From: JAAYDH01 sp035353055
GTDB taxonomy: Bacteria > Bacillota_I > Bacilli_A > RFN20 > CAG-826
NCBI GenBank assembly: GCA_035353055.1
Contig: DAOPYW010000006.1
Location: 1-54,969, forward strand
Reading direction: 5' to 3'
DNA length: 54,969 nucleotides
The translations under genes and the position numbers were made by a program. Numbering within the stretch: position 1 is the stretch's first letter; each line of letters starts with the position of its first letter. The notes below the pieces were generated by a model. It ran no database searches, was not told the DNA's origin, and was given only the letters and a program-made list of their open reading frames with translations. Below are positions 39,943 to 47,569 of the stretch, one piece after another.

Positions 39943-41130
39943 ATGAAAGCAATTCGAACGATACTAGCTTGCTTAAGACGCGCTGATCAGACTTATAACC
40001 TCATTCAGCACGGCGATCGAATAATCGTCGGTTTATCCGGCGGTAAAGATAGCCTTGTTTTAACCTATGCTCTTTCTTTATATAAAAAGTTTTCTCACAC
40101 TGATTTTGTCATTCAACCAGTCACGCTTGACTTGGGATTCCCCGGCTTTGATCCCGCCCCTTTAAAAACTTTTTGCGAATCCTTGTCGCTTGAATTAATT
40201 GTCAGCGATGCTCGAGAAGTATATCCCATTTTGCAGAAGCAACAAGGGCACTATAAGCATCTTCCTTGCTCGATATGCTCACGCATGAAAAAAGCGGCTA
40301 TCAATAAAGTCGCTCGCGAGTTGAATTTCAATAAAGTGGCTTTCGCTCACCACGCTGATGATGCGATTGAAACCCTGTTCATGAATGAGATCTACGGAGC
40401 AAAAATCGGCACCTTTTCTCCTAAAATGCATCTCGAGAGAGCGGATATTACTTTTATTCGCCCATTGATTTTAACTAGAGAAAAAGACATTATTGCTTTG
40501 GCAAAGGAAGAAAAACTTCCAGTGATGAAATCCATCTGTCCCGCCGATAAGCACACTACTCGTGAAGACATCAAAATATTGCTGAAAAATATCTATGAGG
40601 AGTTCCCTACCGCGCGAGAAAATTTCTTAAATATGCTCGATAATTACCCGCAATTCGATCTCTGGGGTGACCAAATTGCCTGGCAAATCAACCAAGATGG
40701 ATTAAATCTCAAGCCAGTGGTCTCCGCCGCTGATGCTGAAGCGATGATAGCGATTCGCACTGAAGTTTTTGTCAAAGAACAAGCGGTTTCTCAAGATGAG
40801 GAATTCATTCCTGCTGAAGAAGCTCTCGCACACTACTTTTTAATACGCCTTCTCGATAAACCCATTGGGGTGATCCGCTATCTTGAAAAAGAAGATGGAT
40901 TCTGGATTGGTCGCTTCGCTATCTTAAAAGAATATCGCCACCATGGATATGGCAAGCAGGCATTTTCTTACCTTGTCAGCCAAATTGAAGCGCGCCACAA
41001 TCCTTGTCTGATTAGCATTCACGCCCAATTATATTTGAAAGCTTTCTATGAGTCGTGTGGTTTGACCAGCCAAGGAGAAGTCTTTGACGAAGTGAATATC
41101 CCACACATCAAAATGATCAAGAAATGCTAA
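39943..41130 (+). CDS. TtcA-like tRNA thiolase fused to a GNAT acetyltransferase domain
   Basis: 395 residues in two domains. Residues 1-240 match the TtcA/TtuA group of PP-loop ATPases: SGGKDS (32-37), CSIC with C109 and C112, and a third cysteine C199, the set that holds the 4Fe-4S cluster for tRNA thiolation (s2C32 in TtcA). Residues 258-395 are a GNAT domain of the ElaA/YjcF type: IRTEVFVKEQAVSQDEEF, then RFAILKEYRHHGYGKQAFSYL as acetyl-CoA site, and a final AFYESCGL. It has no stop or frame break between domains. The acetyltransferase substrate is unknown. Confidence 0.85.
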   Translation: MKAIRTILACLRRADQTYNLIQHGDRIIVGLSGGKDSLVLTYALSLYKKFSHTDFVIQPVTLDLGFPGFDPAPLKTFCESLSLELIVSDAREVYPILQKQQGHYKHLPCSICSRMKKAAINKVARELNFNKVAFAHHADDAIETLFMNEIYGAKIGTFSPKMHLERADITFIRPLILTREKDIIALAKEEKLPVMKSICPADKHTTREDIKILLKNIYEEFPTARENFLNMLDNYPQFDLWGDQIAWQINQDGLNLKPVVSAADAEAMIAIRTEVFVKEQAVSQDEEFIPAEEALAHYFLIRLLDKPIGVIRYLEKEDGFWIGRFAILKEYRHHGYGKQAFSYLVSQIEARHNPCLISIHAQLYLKAFYESCGLTSQGEVFDEVNIPHIKMIKKC

Positions 41131-41161
41131 AAAAAGATGCTTTGACAGCATCTTATTTTTT
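41131..41161 (+). terminator. Bidirectional terminator between the TtcA-GNAT gene and rbfA
   Basis: AAGATGCT-TTGAC-AGCATCTT flanked by A-run on the left and ATTTTTTTT on the right, so it works on both strands; the rbfA TAA lies in the hairpin. Confidence 0.9.
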
Positions 41162-41488
41162 TGCTTTTTCTAATAATTCAGTGATTTTGCTCTCTCTTTG
41201 AAATCCTTCATCGAGAACAAAGATTAAACTAGGGATTCTCCGAGTGTCCATTTTCTTCGCTAATGAAGAGCGGATGAAACCTTTCGAGTGCTCCAAGACT
41301 TCCATTCCATCTTTCACTTCTTCAGGTTTAATGAAAGAGACAAAGACTTTCGCATAGGAAATATCTTTGCTGACTCTCACTTCCGGAATAGTCACGAAGC
41401 CTAGTTTAGGATTATGAAGTTCAAATTGGATGATATCAGCGATATTCTTGCGAATAACCGCAGCGATTCTCTCCATTTTATTTGCCAT
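41153..41488 (-). CDS. rbfA: Ribosome-binding factor A
   Basis: RbfA is a KH-type 30S maturation factor needed for 16S processing and cold adaptation. The 111-residue product begins ANKMERIAAVIRKNIADIIQ and contains VRVSKDISYAKVFVSF and LAKKMDTRRIPSLIFVLDEG, typical of the family. It starts two bases after infB in the rimP-nusA-infB-rbfA operon and ends in a bidirectional terminator. Confidence 0.96.
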   Translation of the reverse strand: MANKMERIAAVIRKNIADIIQFELHNPKLGFVTIPEVRVSKDISYAKVFVSFIKPEEVKDGMEVLEHSKGFIRSSLAKKMDTRRIPSLIFVLDEGFQRESKITELLEKAKK

Positions 41489-41490
41489 AA

Positions 41491-43344
41491 TTACTTCTCT
41501 TCGACCATCTCATAACCTTCGATGATGTCTCTTTCTTTCACGTCGTTGTAGTTTTCAATTACAATTCCGCATTCGAAACCGGCCTTCACTTCTTTGGCTT
41601 GATCTTTCTCTCTCTGCAAGGAAGAGATCTTTCCTTCATAGATAACAATGCCTTCGCGGATAAGGCGCATCTTGGAGTTAGCGCGAATCAGTCCATCGGT
41701 GACCATGCAACCAGCAATCGTACCGATTTTGCTCACCTTAAACAGGCGGCGAATCTCCGCTTGACCAGTGATTTTTTCGACCATGATTGGGGCTAGCATA
41801 CCTTTCATCGCCGCTTGAATCTCTTCGATCAGAGCATAGATGATGCGGTGGAGGCGAATCTCGACCTTTTCTTCTTCCGCTTTAGCGCGAGTGACCGCGC
41901 TGGGGCGAACATTGAAACCATAGATGATGGCTTTTGAAGCGCTGGCTAATAGCACATCACTCTCAGTGATGGCTCCGCTGGTAGCGCGAACAATGTTAAT
42001 TTTAATTTGGTCATTGGAGAGCTTCTCTAAGGAGCTCTTCACAGCTTCGGCGCTGCCGGTAGAATCGGCTTTGATAATGATGTTTAATGACTGCACTTCA
42101 CCTTCGTGAATGCGATTGTATAGATCATCCAAAGAGGCTCCACCACTGGAAAGTCTATCGCGAGCCTCTTTGATTCTGCGGCGTTTCATCGCGATTTCGC
42201 GAGCTTCGCTCTCTTGGCTGAAAGCCATAAAGCGGTCGCCTGCCAATGGCACTTCGCCTAACCCGATGACTGAAACAGGAGTGCTTGGCGCAGCTTCTAA
42301 TAAAGTTTTGCGGTATTCGTTAGTCATGCGGCGGGCTTTGCCGTAGACGATTCCAGCGACGAGATAGTCGCCTTCTCTAAGGGTACCGTTTTGCACTAAT
42401 AGAGTGGCTTTTGGACCTTCGTTTTTGTCTAGGCTAGCTTCCAAGACCGTTCCCATCGCAAAGCGATCGGGATTGGCTTTTAATTCTTTCATCTCTGAGA
42501 CGAGGAGGATGGCTTCCATCAATCCTTCGATATTAGTTTTCTTCTTGGCGGATATTTCCACAGCGATGACATCGCCGCCGAAATCCTCTAGGAGAACATT
42601 GTTAGCCATCAGCTCATTTTTGACGCGGACAGGGTCAGCGCCTGGCTTATCCATCTTGTTGATGGCGACGATAATTGGGACGCCAGCGGCTTTCGCGTGA
42701 TCGATAGCTTCGATTGTCTGAGGCATGACGCCATCATCAGCCGCGACCACCAATACGACAATATCAGTGACGCTCGCTCCGCGAGAACGCATAGCCGTGA
42801 AGGCTTCGTGCCCGGGAGTGTCAATAAAGGTAATCTTCTGGCCACGGACTTCTTTTTGATAGGCGCCGATCTCTTGGGAGATGCCACCAACTTCGCTATC
42901 GACTAAGCGGCTGTTGCGAATCGCATCGATTAAAGTAGTCTTACCATGGTCGACGTGTCCCATAATCGTCACGACAGCAGGCCTTGGCTTTAGTTTGCTA
43001 GCATCATCGATAATTTCCACGTCTTCGAAGTTTTCGGCGGCGACAATCGTCTTTTTCTGAAAATCATAGCCGAATTGGAGACAGACTAAACCAATCAATT
43101 CATCATCGAGAATGGTGTTGATGGTGATCATCTTTCCCTGAAGGAAAAGAAACTTGATGATTTCTGACACTTGCACATCGAGAGTTTTTGCTAGTTCTGC
43201 TGCGCTAATGGCACCAGTATAGATGAAAACACCACCATTGATCTTCGTTTTCACTTTGTCAGTGCGAACTTTCGTGGAGACATTTACTTCTCGAGTGGGA
43301 CGAGTGTCCTTTCGATAAAATGTTTTATTGTTTTGTTTTGCCAT
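41491..43344 (-). CDS. infB: Translation initiation factor IF-2
   Basis: IF-2 is the GTPase that brings initiator tRNA to the ribosome. The start at 43344 (AKQNNKTFYRKD) follows AGAAGG. At 617 residues it is a short IF-2: an IF2N domain (about 35-95) directly precedes the GTPase domain, without the long disordered region found in many bacteria. G1 GHVDHGKT (129-136), DTPGHEAF and NKMDKPGA are intact, and domains II-IV follow. An 82-bp gap with two hairpins separates it from nusA. Confidence 0.98.
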   Translation of the reverse strand: MAKQNNKTFYRKDTRPTREVNVSTKVRTDKVKTKINGGVFIYTGAISAAELAKTLDVQVSEIIKFLFLQGKMITINTILDDELIGLVCLQFGYDFQKKTIVAAENFEDVEIIDDASKLKPRPAVVTIMGHVDHGKTTLIDAIRNSRLVDSEVGGISQEIGAYQKEVRGQKITFIDTPGHEAFTAMRSRGASVTDIVVLVVAADDGVMPQTIEAIDHAKAAGVPIIVAINKMDKPGADPVRVKNELMANNVLLEDFGGDVIAVEISAKKKTNIEGLMEAILLVSEMKELKANPDRFAMGTVLEASLDKNEGPKATLLVQNGTLREGDYLVAGIVYGKARRMTNEYRKTLLEAAPSTPVSVIGLGEVPLAGDRFMAFSQESEAREIAMKRRRIKEARDRLSSGGASLDDLYNRIHEGEVQSLNIIIKADSTGSAEAVKSSLEKLSNDQIKINIVRATSGAITESDVLLASASKAIIYGFNVRPSAVTRAKAEEEKVEIRLHRIIYALIEEIQAAMKGMLAPIMVEKITGQAEIRRLFKVSKIGTIAGCMVTDGLIRANSKMRLIREGIVIYEGKISSLQREKDQAKEVKAGFECGIVIENYNDVKERDIIEGYEMVEEK

Positions 43345-43426
43345 ATCAACACCTTCTTTCTTTCTGTTGGGGGCTAGGAGCATTTTCCTAGCAGTTTCCG
43401 ATCAATCGGAATATTAGCAATATCAG
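43345..43426 (-). other. nusA-infB spacer with two back-to-back hairpins
   Basis: Minus strand holds TTCCGA-TTGA-TCGGAA (43411-43396) and GCTAGGA-6 nt-TCCTAGC (43392-43373), neither followed by a U-tract. The space where Bacillota usually carry ylxR and an L7Ae-type gene contains no reading frame. Confidence 0.6.
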
Positions 43427-45130
43427 CTATTTACTGCTATTCTCATCGTAGTATTCATCATACTCATCGTAGTCGACTTCTTCGTCGGTATATGAGTCTG
43501 AACTGTGCTCTTCTTCTTCCATCTCCTTGAGCTCTTCTTCGGTATAGATGGACATGCGCTGGCTGGGATCAACCGCGACAGTGGACTTTTCTTCTTCTGG
43601 CACTTCATCTTCCTTCTTGACAGACTTGCGCCAGTTCTTGCGAACGAAGCCAGATTTTTTGTCTTCTTCCTCCAAAGTCTTCTCTAGATCGGAGAGAGTT
43701 GTGGTTGTTTTGACAACTTTGACTTCTTCCACTTTCTCTTCGGCTTTGTTCTCGGCGACTGGAGTGACTGGAGCAGGAGCGACTTCGACTTTCGCTTCCA
43801 CTGGAGTGACTTTCACTTCAGGAACAGCGATTTCTTCTTTTTCGCTCTCGAGCTCTAAAGCTTCATTGAGGTCAGTGTCTTCCTCTTCGTTCTCATAGAC
43901 GCGAGATTGAGGAGCCACATAGCCTTTGGGAAGGCCGGGGAGGACATCTTCAGCAGAGGAGACAAGCTTTGCTTGAGCAGCCTTAGCTTCCGCGATGAGA
44001 AGCTTCTGATGCTCGACTTCTTGAGCTTGTAATTCTTCGAATGATTGATAGGATAAACCAGCTGCTAGAGCATCGGTTTCCGTCTTGATATCGATATTGA
44101 AGCCAGTCAAGCGAACGGCTAAGCGCACGTTTACGCCTTTGCGTCCAATCGCTAAAGATAAGGAGTCATCTTTGACAATGGCGGTGGCAGTCTTGGCCTC
44201 GACATCATAAATAATACCGACGACATGAGCGGGCTTCAATGATTCCATGATAAATAATCCAGGATTTTCACTAAAGGCGATAATGTCGATCTTCTCTTTG
44301 TTGGTTCCATTGCCTAATTGAGAGACAATCTTCTGAATTCTCGATCCGTTTTGTCCGATGCAAGCACCGGCGGGGTCGACTTCGGGGTTGTGGCTATAGA
44401 CAGCGACTTTGCTGCGCTCGCCAGCTTCGCGAGAGATGCCTTTGATGACAATCGTGCCATCGTAGATTTCGCGGATCTCTTCGCTGAATAGGCAGCGCAA
44501 GAAGCCTTCGTTGCTGCGTGAGACCACGATGTGGGCGCCCTTGATATCGGTCGCGACATCGCTGACAAACAAGCGAATTTGGTCGCCGACAGCAAAGCGC
44601 TCGTCACCGATCATCTGCTTGCGAGGTAGATAGACGCTGGTTCTTCCGATGTTGATGGAGGCACCGCGCTCATCGATTTTCTCGATGCGGCCAGTGATCA
44701 TCGTATTGATTTTATCTTTGAAGGCTTCAAATAAAACATCCTTTTCCGCTTCGGCGAATTTTTGGCGAAGGATTGATTTGATGCTCATCGCGGTGGCTTT
44801 TCGGAGCTCTTCTAATGAGGCGGGAACGTAGTACATTTCATCTTTGATGAATCCCTTGCCTTCTTTCGCGAGAGCCTTCGCTTCCTTTTCTTCGATCTGC
44901 AAAAAATCATCTTCGACTTCTTTGACGATGTTTTTTAAATGATACATTTCGATACTGCCGGCTTCGGGGTCAATGTTCACTTTGACAAGCGCGTCATCGC
45001 CACCTAATTCCTTACGATATCCTTTGACCATCGCTTCCGTCAGTGAGCGGACGATGATCTCTTTGCTAATTCCGCGGCTGACCTCAATCTGATTGAGAGC
45101 CTCTCGGAATTCTTCTGCTTTGATAGCCAT
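43427..45130 (-). CDS. nusA: Transcription factor NusA with long acidic C-terminal tail
   Basis: NusA controls pausing, termination and antitermination. The first about 345 residues contain the RNA polymerase-binding N-domain (AIKAEEFREALNQIEVSRGISKE), an S1 domain with GRIEKIDERGASINIGRTSVYLP, and tandem KH domains (DPAGACIGQNGSRIQKI; SLAIGRKGVNVRLAVRLTGFNID). About 200 further residues are low-complexity, rich in Glu, Val, Ala and Pro and ending in Asp/Glu/Tyr repeats, making the protein (567 residues) much longer than the usual about 370 in Bacillota. It starts 16 bases after rimP. Confidence 0.96.
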   Translation of the reverse strand: MAIKAEEFREALNQIEVSRGISKEIIVRSLTEAMVKGYRKELGGDDALVKVNIDPEAGSIEMYHLKNIVKEVEDDFLQIEEKEAKALAKEGKGFIKDEMYYVPASLEELRKATAMSIKSILRQKFAEAEKDVLFEAFKDKINTMITGRIEKIDERGASINIGRTSVYLPRKQMIGDERFAVGDQIRLFVSDVATDIKGAHIVVSRSNEGFLRCLFSEEIREIYDGTIVIKGISREAGERSKVAVYSHNPEVDPAGACIGQNGSRIQKIVSQLGNGTNKEKIDIIAFSENPGLFIMESLKPAHVVGIIYDVEAKTATAIVKDDSLSLAIGRKGVNVRLAVRLTGFNIDIKTETDALAAGLSYQSFEELQAQEVEHQKLLIAEAKAAQAKLVSSAEDVLPGLPKGYVAPQSRVYENEEEDTDLNEALELESEKEEIAVPEVKVTPVEAKVEVAPAPVTPVAENKAEEKVEEVKVVKTTTTLSDLEKTLEEEDKKSGFVRKNWRKSVKKEDEVPEEEKSTVAVDPSQRMSIYTEEELKEMEEEEHSSDSYTDEEVDYDEYDEYYDENSSK

Positions 45131-45146
45131 AATTTCTAACTCCTTA

Positions 45147-45605
45147 TTAAAATTTAACTGCTAATCTTATATGCGATATATTTGCTTTCGCAATATCAAC
45201 CAACATAGTTCTAGTCTTCACTTTATACGATATAGTGATCAATTCACCAGTGACGCTGACTAGAGTACCTTCGTAGATATTTTCTCCCTTGATGGGCTGA
45301 GATAAATGAACATGAACCGAATGATTAAGATAAGCATCTAGCTTATCTACATTAAGAGGTTTCTCAGCTCCTAAGGAAGAAATATCTAAGGTGTAGGGGT
45401 TGTCAATAGGATTGATGGAATCGAGATATTCGTTTAGTTGATTGGATAGAGAGACAATCGTATTCATATCGATTGGTTCCACTCGATCAATGGTCAGCGA
45501 AAGCTGTCCACCGCCGCGAGAAAAAGATAGGGAAAAGTCCACTAACTCGAAACCGAGTTCGCGGCATTTTTCACTTAATTTAGCTTTCAATTCTTGCGTG
45601 TCCAT
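45147..45605 (-). CDS. rimP: Ribosome maturation factor RimP
   Basis: RimP assists 30S assembly. The about 152-residue product has FELVDFSLSFSRGGGQLSLTIDR and LDISSLGAEKPL, matching the family N-domain and its SPG-like turn, followed by an SH3-like C-domain. I choose the ATG at 45605, with AAGGGGG upstream, over a GTG six codons earlier. It is the first gene of rimP-nusA-infB-rbfA and is preceded by a leader with a terminator-like hairpin. Confidence 0.93.
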   Translation of the reverse strand: MDTQELKAKLSEKCRELGFELVDFSLSFSRGGGQLSLTIDRVEPIDMNTIVSLSNQLNEYLDSINPIDNPYTLDISSLGAEKPLNVDKLDAYLNHSVHVHLSQPIKGENIYEGTLVSVTGELITISYKVKTRTMLVDIAKANISHIRLAVKF

Positions 45606-45615
45606 AGACCCCCTT

Positions 45616-45650
45616 AAAAACACAAAGAGTGACCTGTCAAGGCCACTCTT
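45616..45650 (-). promoter_or_regulatory. Attenuator-like hairpin in the rimP-nusA leader
   Basis: Minus strand AAGAGTGGCCT-TGAC-AGGTCACTCTT (11 bp with one G-U) followed by TGTGTTTTT, located between the promoter and the rimP Shine-Dalgarno. A smaller GCGC-6 nt-GCGC hairpin lies upstream in the leader. Confidence 0.75.
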
Positions 45651-45683
45651 GTGCAGAGTTTTCGCGCGATTAAGCGCATAATT

Positions 45684-45711
45684 ACTATACCATTATATTA
45701 AATAATGTCTA
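45684..45711 (-). promoter_or_regulatory. Promoter of rimP-nusA-infB-rbfA
   Basis: TAGACA (45711-45706), 16-bp spacer ending TGG, TATAGT (45689-45684): good -35, extended -10. The leader is about 72 bases. Confidence 0.75.
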
Positions 45712-45732
45712 CTTATTTTTATAAAAATTTCA

Positions 45733-45915
45733 TCAGATTGAAGGGTTCGTGACGTTGCCGAAATAAATGGGCAAATCGCTCGCATCATAGATGATGTAAA
45801 TCAAGGGCTTATTGACCATGCCGTTTTGGTCTTTGACTCATCCAATTGAGACCAGCATTTTTCTCTCTTCATATTTTGGCAATAAGATATCGCTTTTTTC
45901 ATTTTTCTGAAGCAC
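45733..45915 (-). pseudogene. Serpin C-terminal remnant
   Basis: One minus-strand frame reads 25 codons containing KSDILLPKYEE, a TGA at 45840-45838, then 34 codons containing NKPLIYIIYDASDLPIYFGN and VTNPS before a TGA at 45735. The last stretch matches the serpin C-terminus (family pattern: PFxFxIxD...FxGxVxNP), and the first resembles the xLPKFxxE strand. The reactive-centre loop between them is missing and there is no start. I read this as the decayed end of a serine-protease-inhibitor gene carrying an internal deletion. Confidence 0.7.
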
Positions 45916-45929
45916 TTAATAAGAGAAGA

Positions 45930-45961
45930 AAATAAAAGAAAAAGTGGACAATGTCCACTTT
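45930..45961 (-). terminator. Terminator of hsp20
   Basis: Minus strand AAAGTGGAC-ATT-GTCCACTTT followed by TTCTTTTATTTT. Confidence 0.92.
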
Positions 45962-45977
45962 TATTAGTTGGAGATTG

Positions 45978-46412
45978 CTATTTGATCTCGATGTATTTCT
46001 TTTCGATTTTCTTCGCTTCGACTTTGTTGATATCGAGAGTCAAAACTCCATCGCTTAAATTAGCAGTGATGTCGGAATCTTCGACGTCTTCGCCGACATA
46101 GAAGCTGCGGGAGAATTTACCCGCGAATCTTTCGCGCCTGATGTATTTGCCTGATTTGGTCTCATCGCTGTTGCGGTACTCTTCCGCATGGATGGTCAAG
46201 TAGCCATCTTTGAGCTCAATTTTGATGTTTTCTTTTTTGATACTGGGGAGATCGACATCGATGTGATATTGCTTTTCATCTTCTCGCACATCGGCTTTCA
46301 TCAATTCATTGCGCCTAATCTCGCGAGGGAAATCAAAGAAGTCTTCGAAGAATGGATCCCATAGATCAAATGAGTCATTTACAATGTTCGAAACGGCATA
46401 ATTTTTTTTCAT
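45978..46412 (-). CDS. Small heat-shock protein, Hsp20/alpha-crystallin family
   Basis: A 144-residue ATP-independent holdase chaperone. The alpha-crystallin domain spans about residues 40-135: VREDEKQYHIDVDLPSIKKENIKIELKDGYLTIHAE, then RRERFAGKFSRSFYVGEDV, ending in the signature ANLSDGVLTL. A short IEIK tail replaces the usual IxI motif. AAGGAGG precedes the ATG. The promoter carries a near-consensus CIRCE and a second degenerate one, so this gene should belong to the HrcA regulon together with dnaK. Confidence 0.95.
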   Translation of the reverse strand: MKKNYAVSNIVNDSFDLWDPFFEDFFDFPREIRRNELMKADVREDEKQYHIDVDLPSIKKENIKIELKDGYLTIHAEEYRNSDETKSGKYIRRERFAGKFSRSFYVGEDVEDSDITANLSDGVLTLDINKVEAKKIEKKYIEIK

Positions 46413-46439
46413 AATTCTATCCTCCTTATGTTCGTTCGT

Positions 46440-46466
46440 TTGGCACTCTAACTCTATGAGTGCTAA
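46440..46466 (-). promoter_or_regulatory. CIRCE operator, proximal (hsp20)
   Basis: TTGGCACTC-N9-GAGTGCTAA: halves match consensus 8/9 and 9/9. It begins at the predicted transcription start. Confidence 0.93.
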
Positions 46467-46474
46467 GCAATTAT

Positions 46475-46502
46475 ATTATAGACGATATTAGCACTCTGTC
46501 AA
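46475..46502 (-). promoter_or_regulatory. Sigma-A promoter of hsp20
   Basis: Perfect TTGACA (46502-46497) and TATAAT (46480-46475), 16-bp spacer: the same layout as the hrcA promoter. Confidence 0.9.
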
Positions 46503-46514
46503 GAGGTTTGCTAA
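46488..46514 (-). promoter_or_regulatory. Degenerate second CIRCE over the hsp20 -35
   Basis: TTAGCACTC-N9-GTTTGCTAA: halves 9/9 and 7/9. Centre is 48 bp upstream of the proximal CIRCE centre; it covers the -35. Confidence 0.65.
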
Positions 46515-46578
46515 AAATTCTTACTATAAATAGTAATGAAGGAAAATGTTAAGATATTAACCATCTTTTTGAGATAAT

Positions 46579-46612
46579 AAAAAGAAAAAATCACCGCGAT
46601 TATTCGGTGATT
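46579..46612 (-). terminator. Terminator of the licD-family gene
   Basis: Minus strand AATCACCG-8 nt-CGGTGATT followed by TTTTCTTTTT. Confidence 0.88.
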
Positions 46613-46636
46613 ATCAAACGAATTGCTGGATGTTTT

Positions 46637-47566
46637 TTACTTTTTTAAACGCGTGTGGGTGAGCGAAAACTTCTTGAAGTGCTTGGCTTTTCTCTTGCGA
46701 TAGGGATATAGGGAAATCCATTTATCACCACTGTAGACATTGAAGCATCCCTCCCCGAACTTTAAGCGGCAGAACTCGCGCACATTATTAAAGGAATAGA
46801 GCAAATGCCCCTGAAAGTTGTATTCTCTAAAAGGATAGATTACTTCCCGCGGATAGGAGAGCGATTTTACTTCGCTGCCCCAGTCTTGGAAAGGGATGAT
46901 AATGGTCTGTGCCACTCTAGAAGATGAGGCGTATTTCTCGGCTATCTGTCGCTCGTATTCTTTGAGCTTAGTTTTCATCTTCACTAAAGGAGTATGAAAG
47001 ACGACATCTTTTAAGAAATAGGGAACCACATGTTTTTTGGCATACCAGAGGACTTTTTTATGCTCTTTTAGAGTCTCTGGGACACCCATGAAGACCACCA
47101 CGTCGATGAATACTCCATCGCCATCGCACCAGTTGGGCAAAGTTCGGTGATTCTTCTCCAAGATATAGGAATCTTTCTTGCGAATTTTGATCGTCGGAAT
47201 GAAAACGTTATAGCGATCATCGGTTTCAAAGGCATCGAAATAATAGGCATCGGGAAGATCTTCTTTGAGCATTTTGATAACGCGCGGTAAATCTTCGTAA
47301 TTGATGGCAATATCCACGTCATCATCCCAAGGGATGAAACCAGCATAATTAACCACTCCTAAAGCGGAGCCAAAAGCTAGAGCGTAAGGGATATTATGCT
47401 TCCGGCATAGCTGATCGAACACCAAAGTCATCTCAAGCAAGATCTTTTGTAGATCCTTGAGGGTCTTCGTTTCGCCATCTAGGTCTTTGCCGATGGAATA
47501 GATATGAAAATCTTCAGCCACTCCGGGAAATGAAAGCGGCTTAGCGCTGTTAACTTTTTGTGCCAT
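46637..47566 (-). CDS. LicD-family phosphotransferase
   Basis: LicD-family enzymes attach phosphocholine or related groups to surface glycans such as teichoic acids. The 309-residue product has the nucleotidyltransferase-like pair AFGSALG (64-70) and PWDDDVDI (79-86) and a further acidic-aromatic CDGDGVFIDVVVF stretch. No signal peptide is present, in line with a cytoplasmic enzyme. No choline kinase or cytidylyltransferase gene is nearby, so the donor is unknown. It starts three bases after the LRR membrane protein gene, without its own Shine-Dalgarno, suggesting coupling. Confidence 0.88.
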   Translation of the reverse strand: MAQKVNSAKPLSFPGVAEDFHIYSIGKDLDGETKTLKDLQKILLEMTLVFDQLCRKHNIPYALAFGSALGVVNYAGFIPWDDDVDIAINYEDLPRVIKMLKEDLPDAYYFDAFETDDRYNVFIPTIKIRKKDSYILEKNHRTLPNWCDGDGVFIDVVVFMGVPETLKEHKKVLWYAKKHVVPYFLKDVVFHTPLVKMKTKLKEYERQIAEKYASSSRVAQTIIIPFQDWGSEVKSLSYPREVIYPFREYNFQGHLLYSFNNVREFCRLKFGEGCFNVYSGDKWISLYPYRKRKAKHFKKFSLTHTRLKK

Positions 47567-47569
47567 ATA

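Noticed and set aside
45838..45840. TGA in the serpin remnant read as tryptophan (mycoplasma code)
   Set aside because: Other genes in the window end in TGA at conserved overlaps (truB, dtd) and use TGG for Trp, so TGA is stop here; the fragment also lacks the reactive-centre region.
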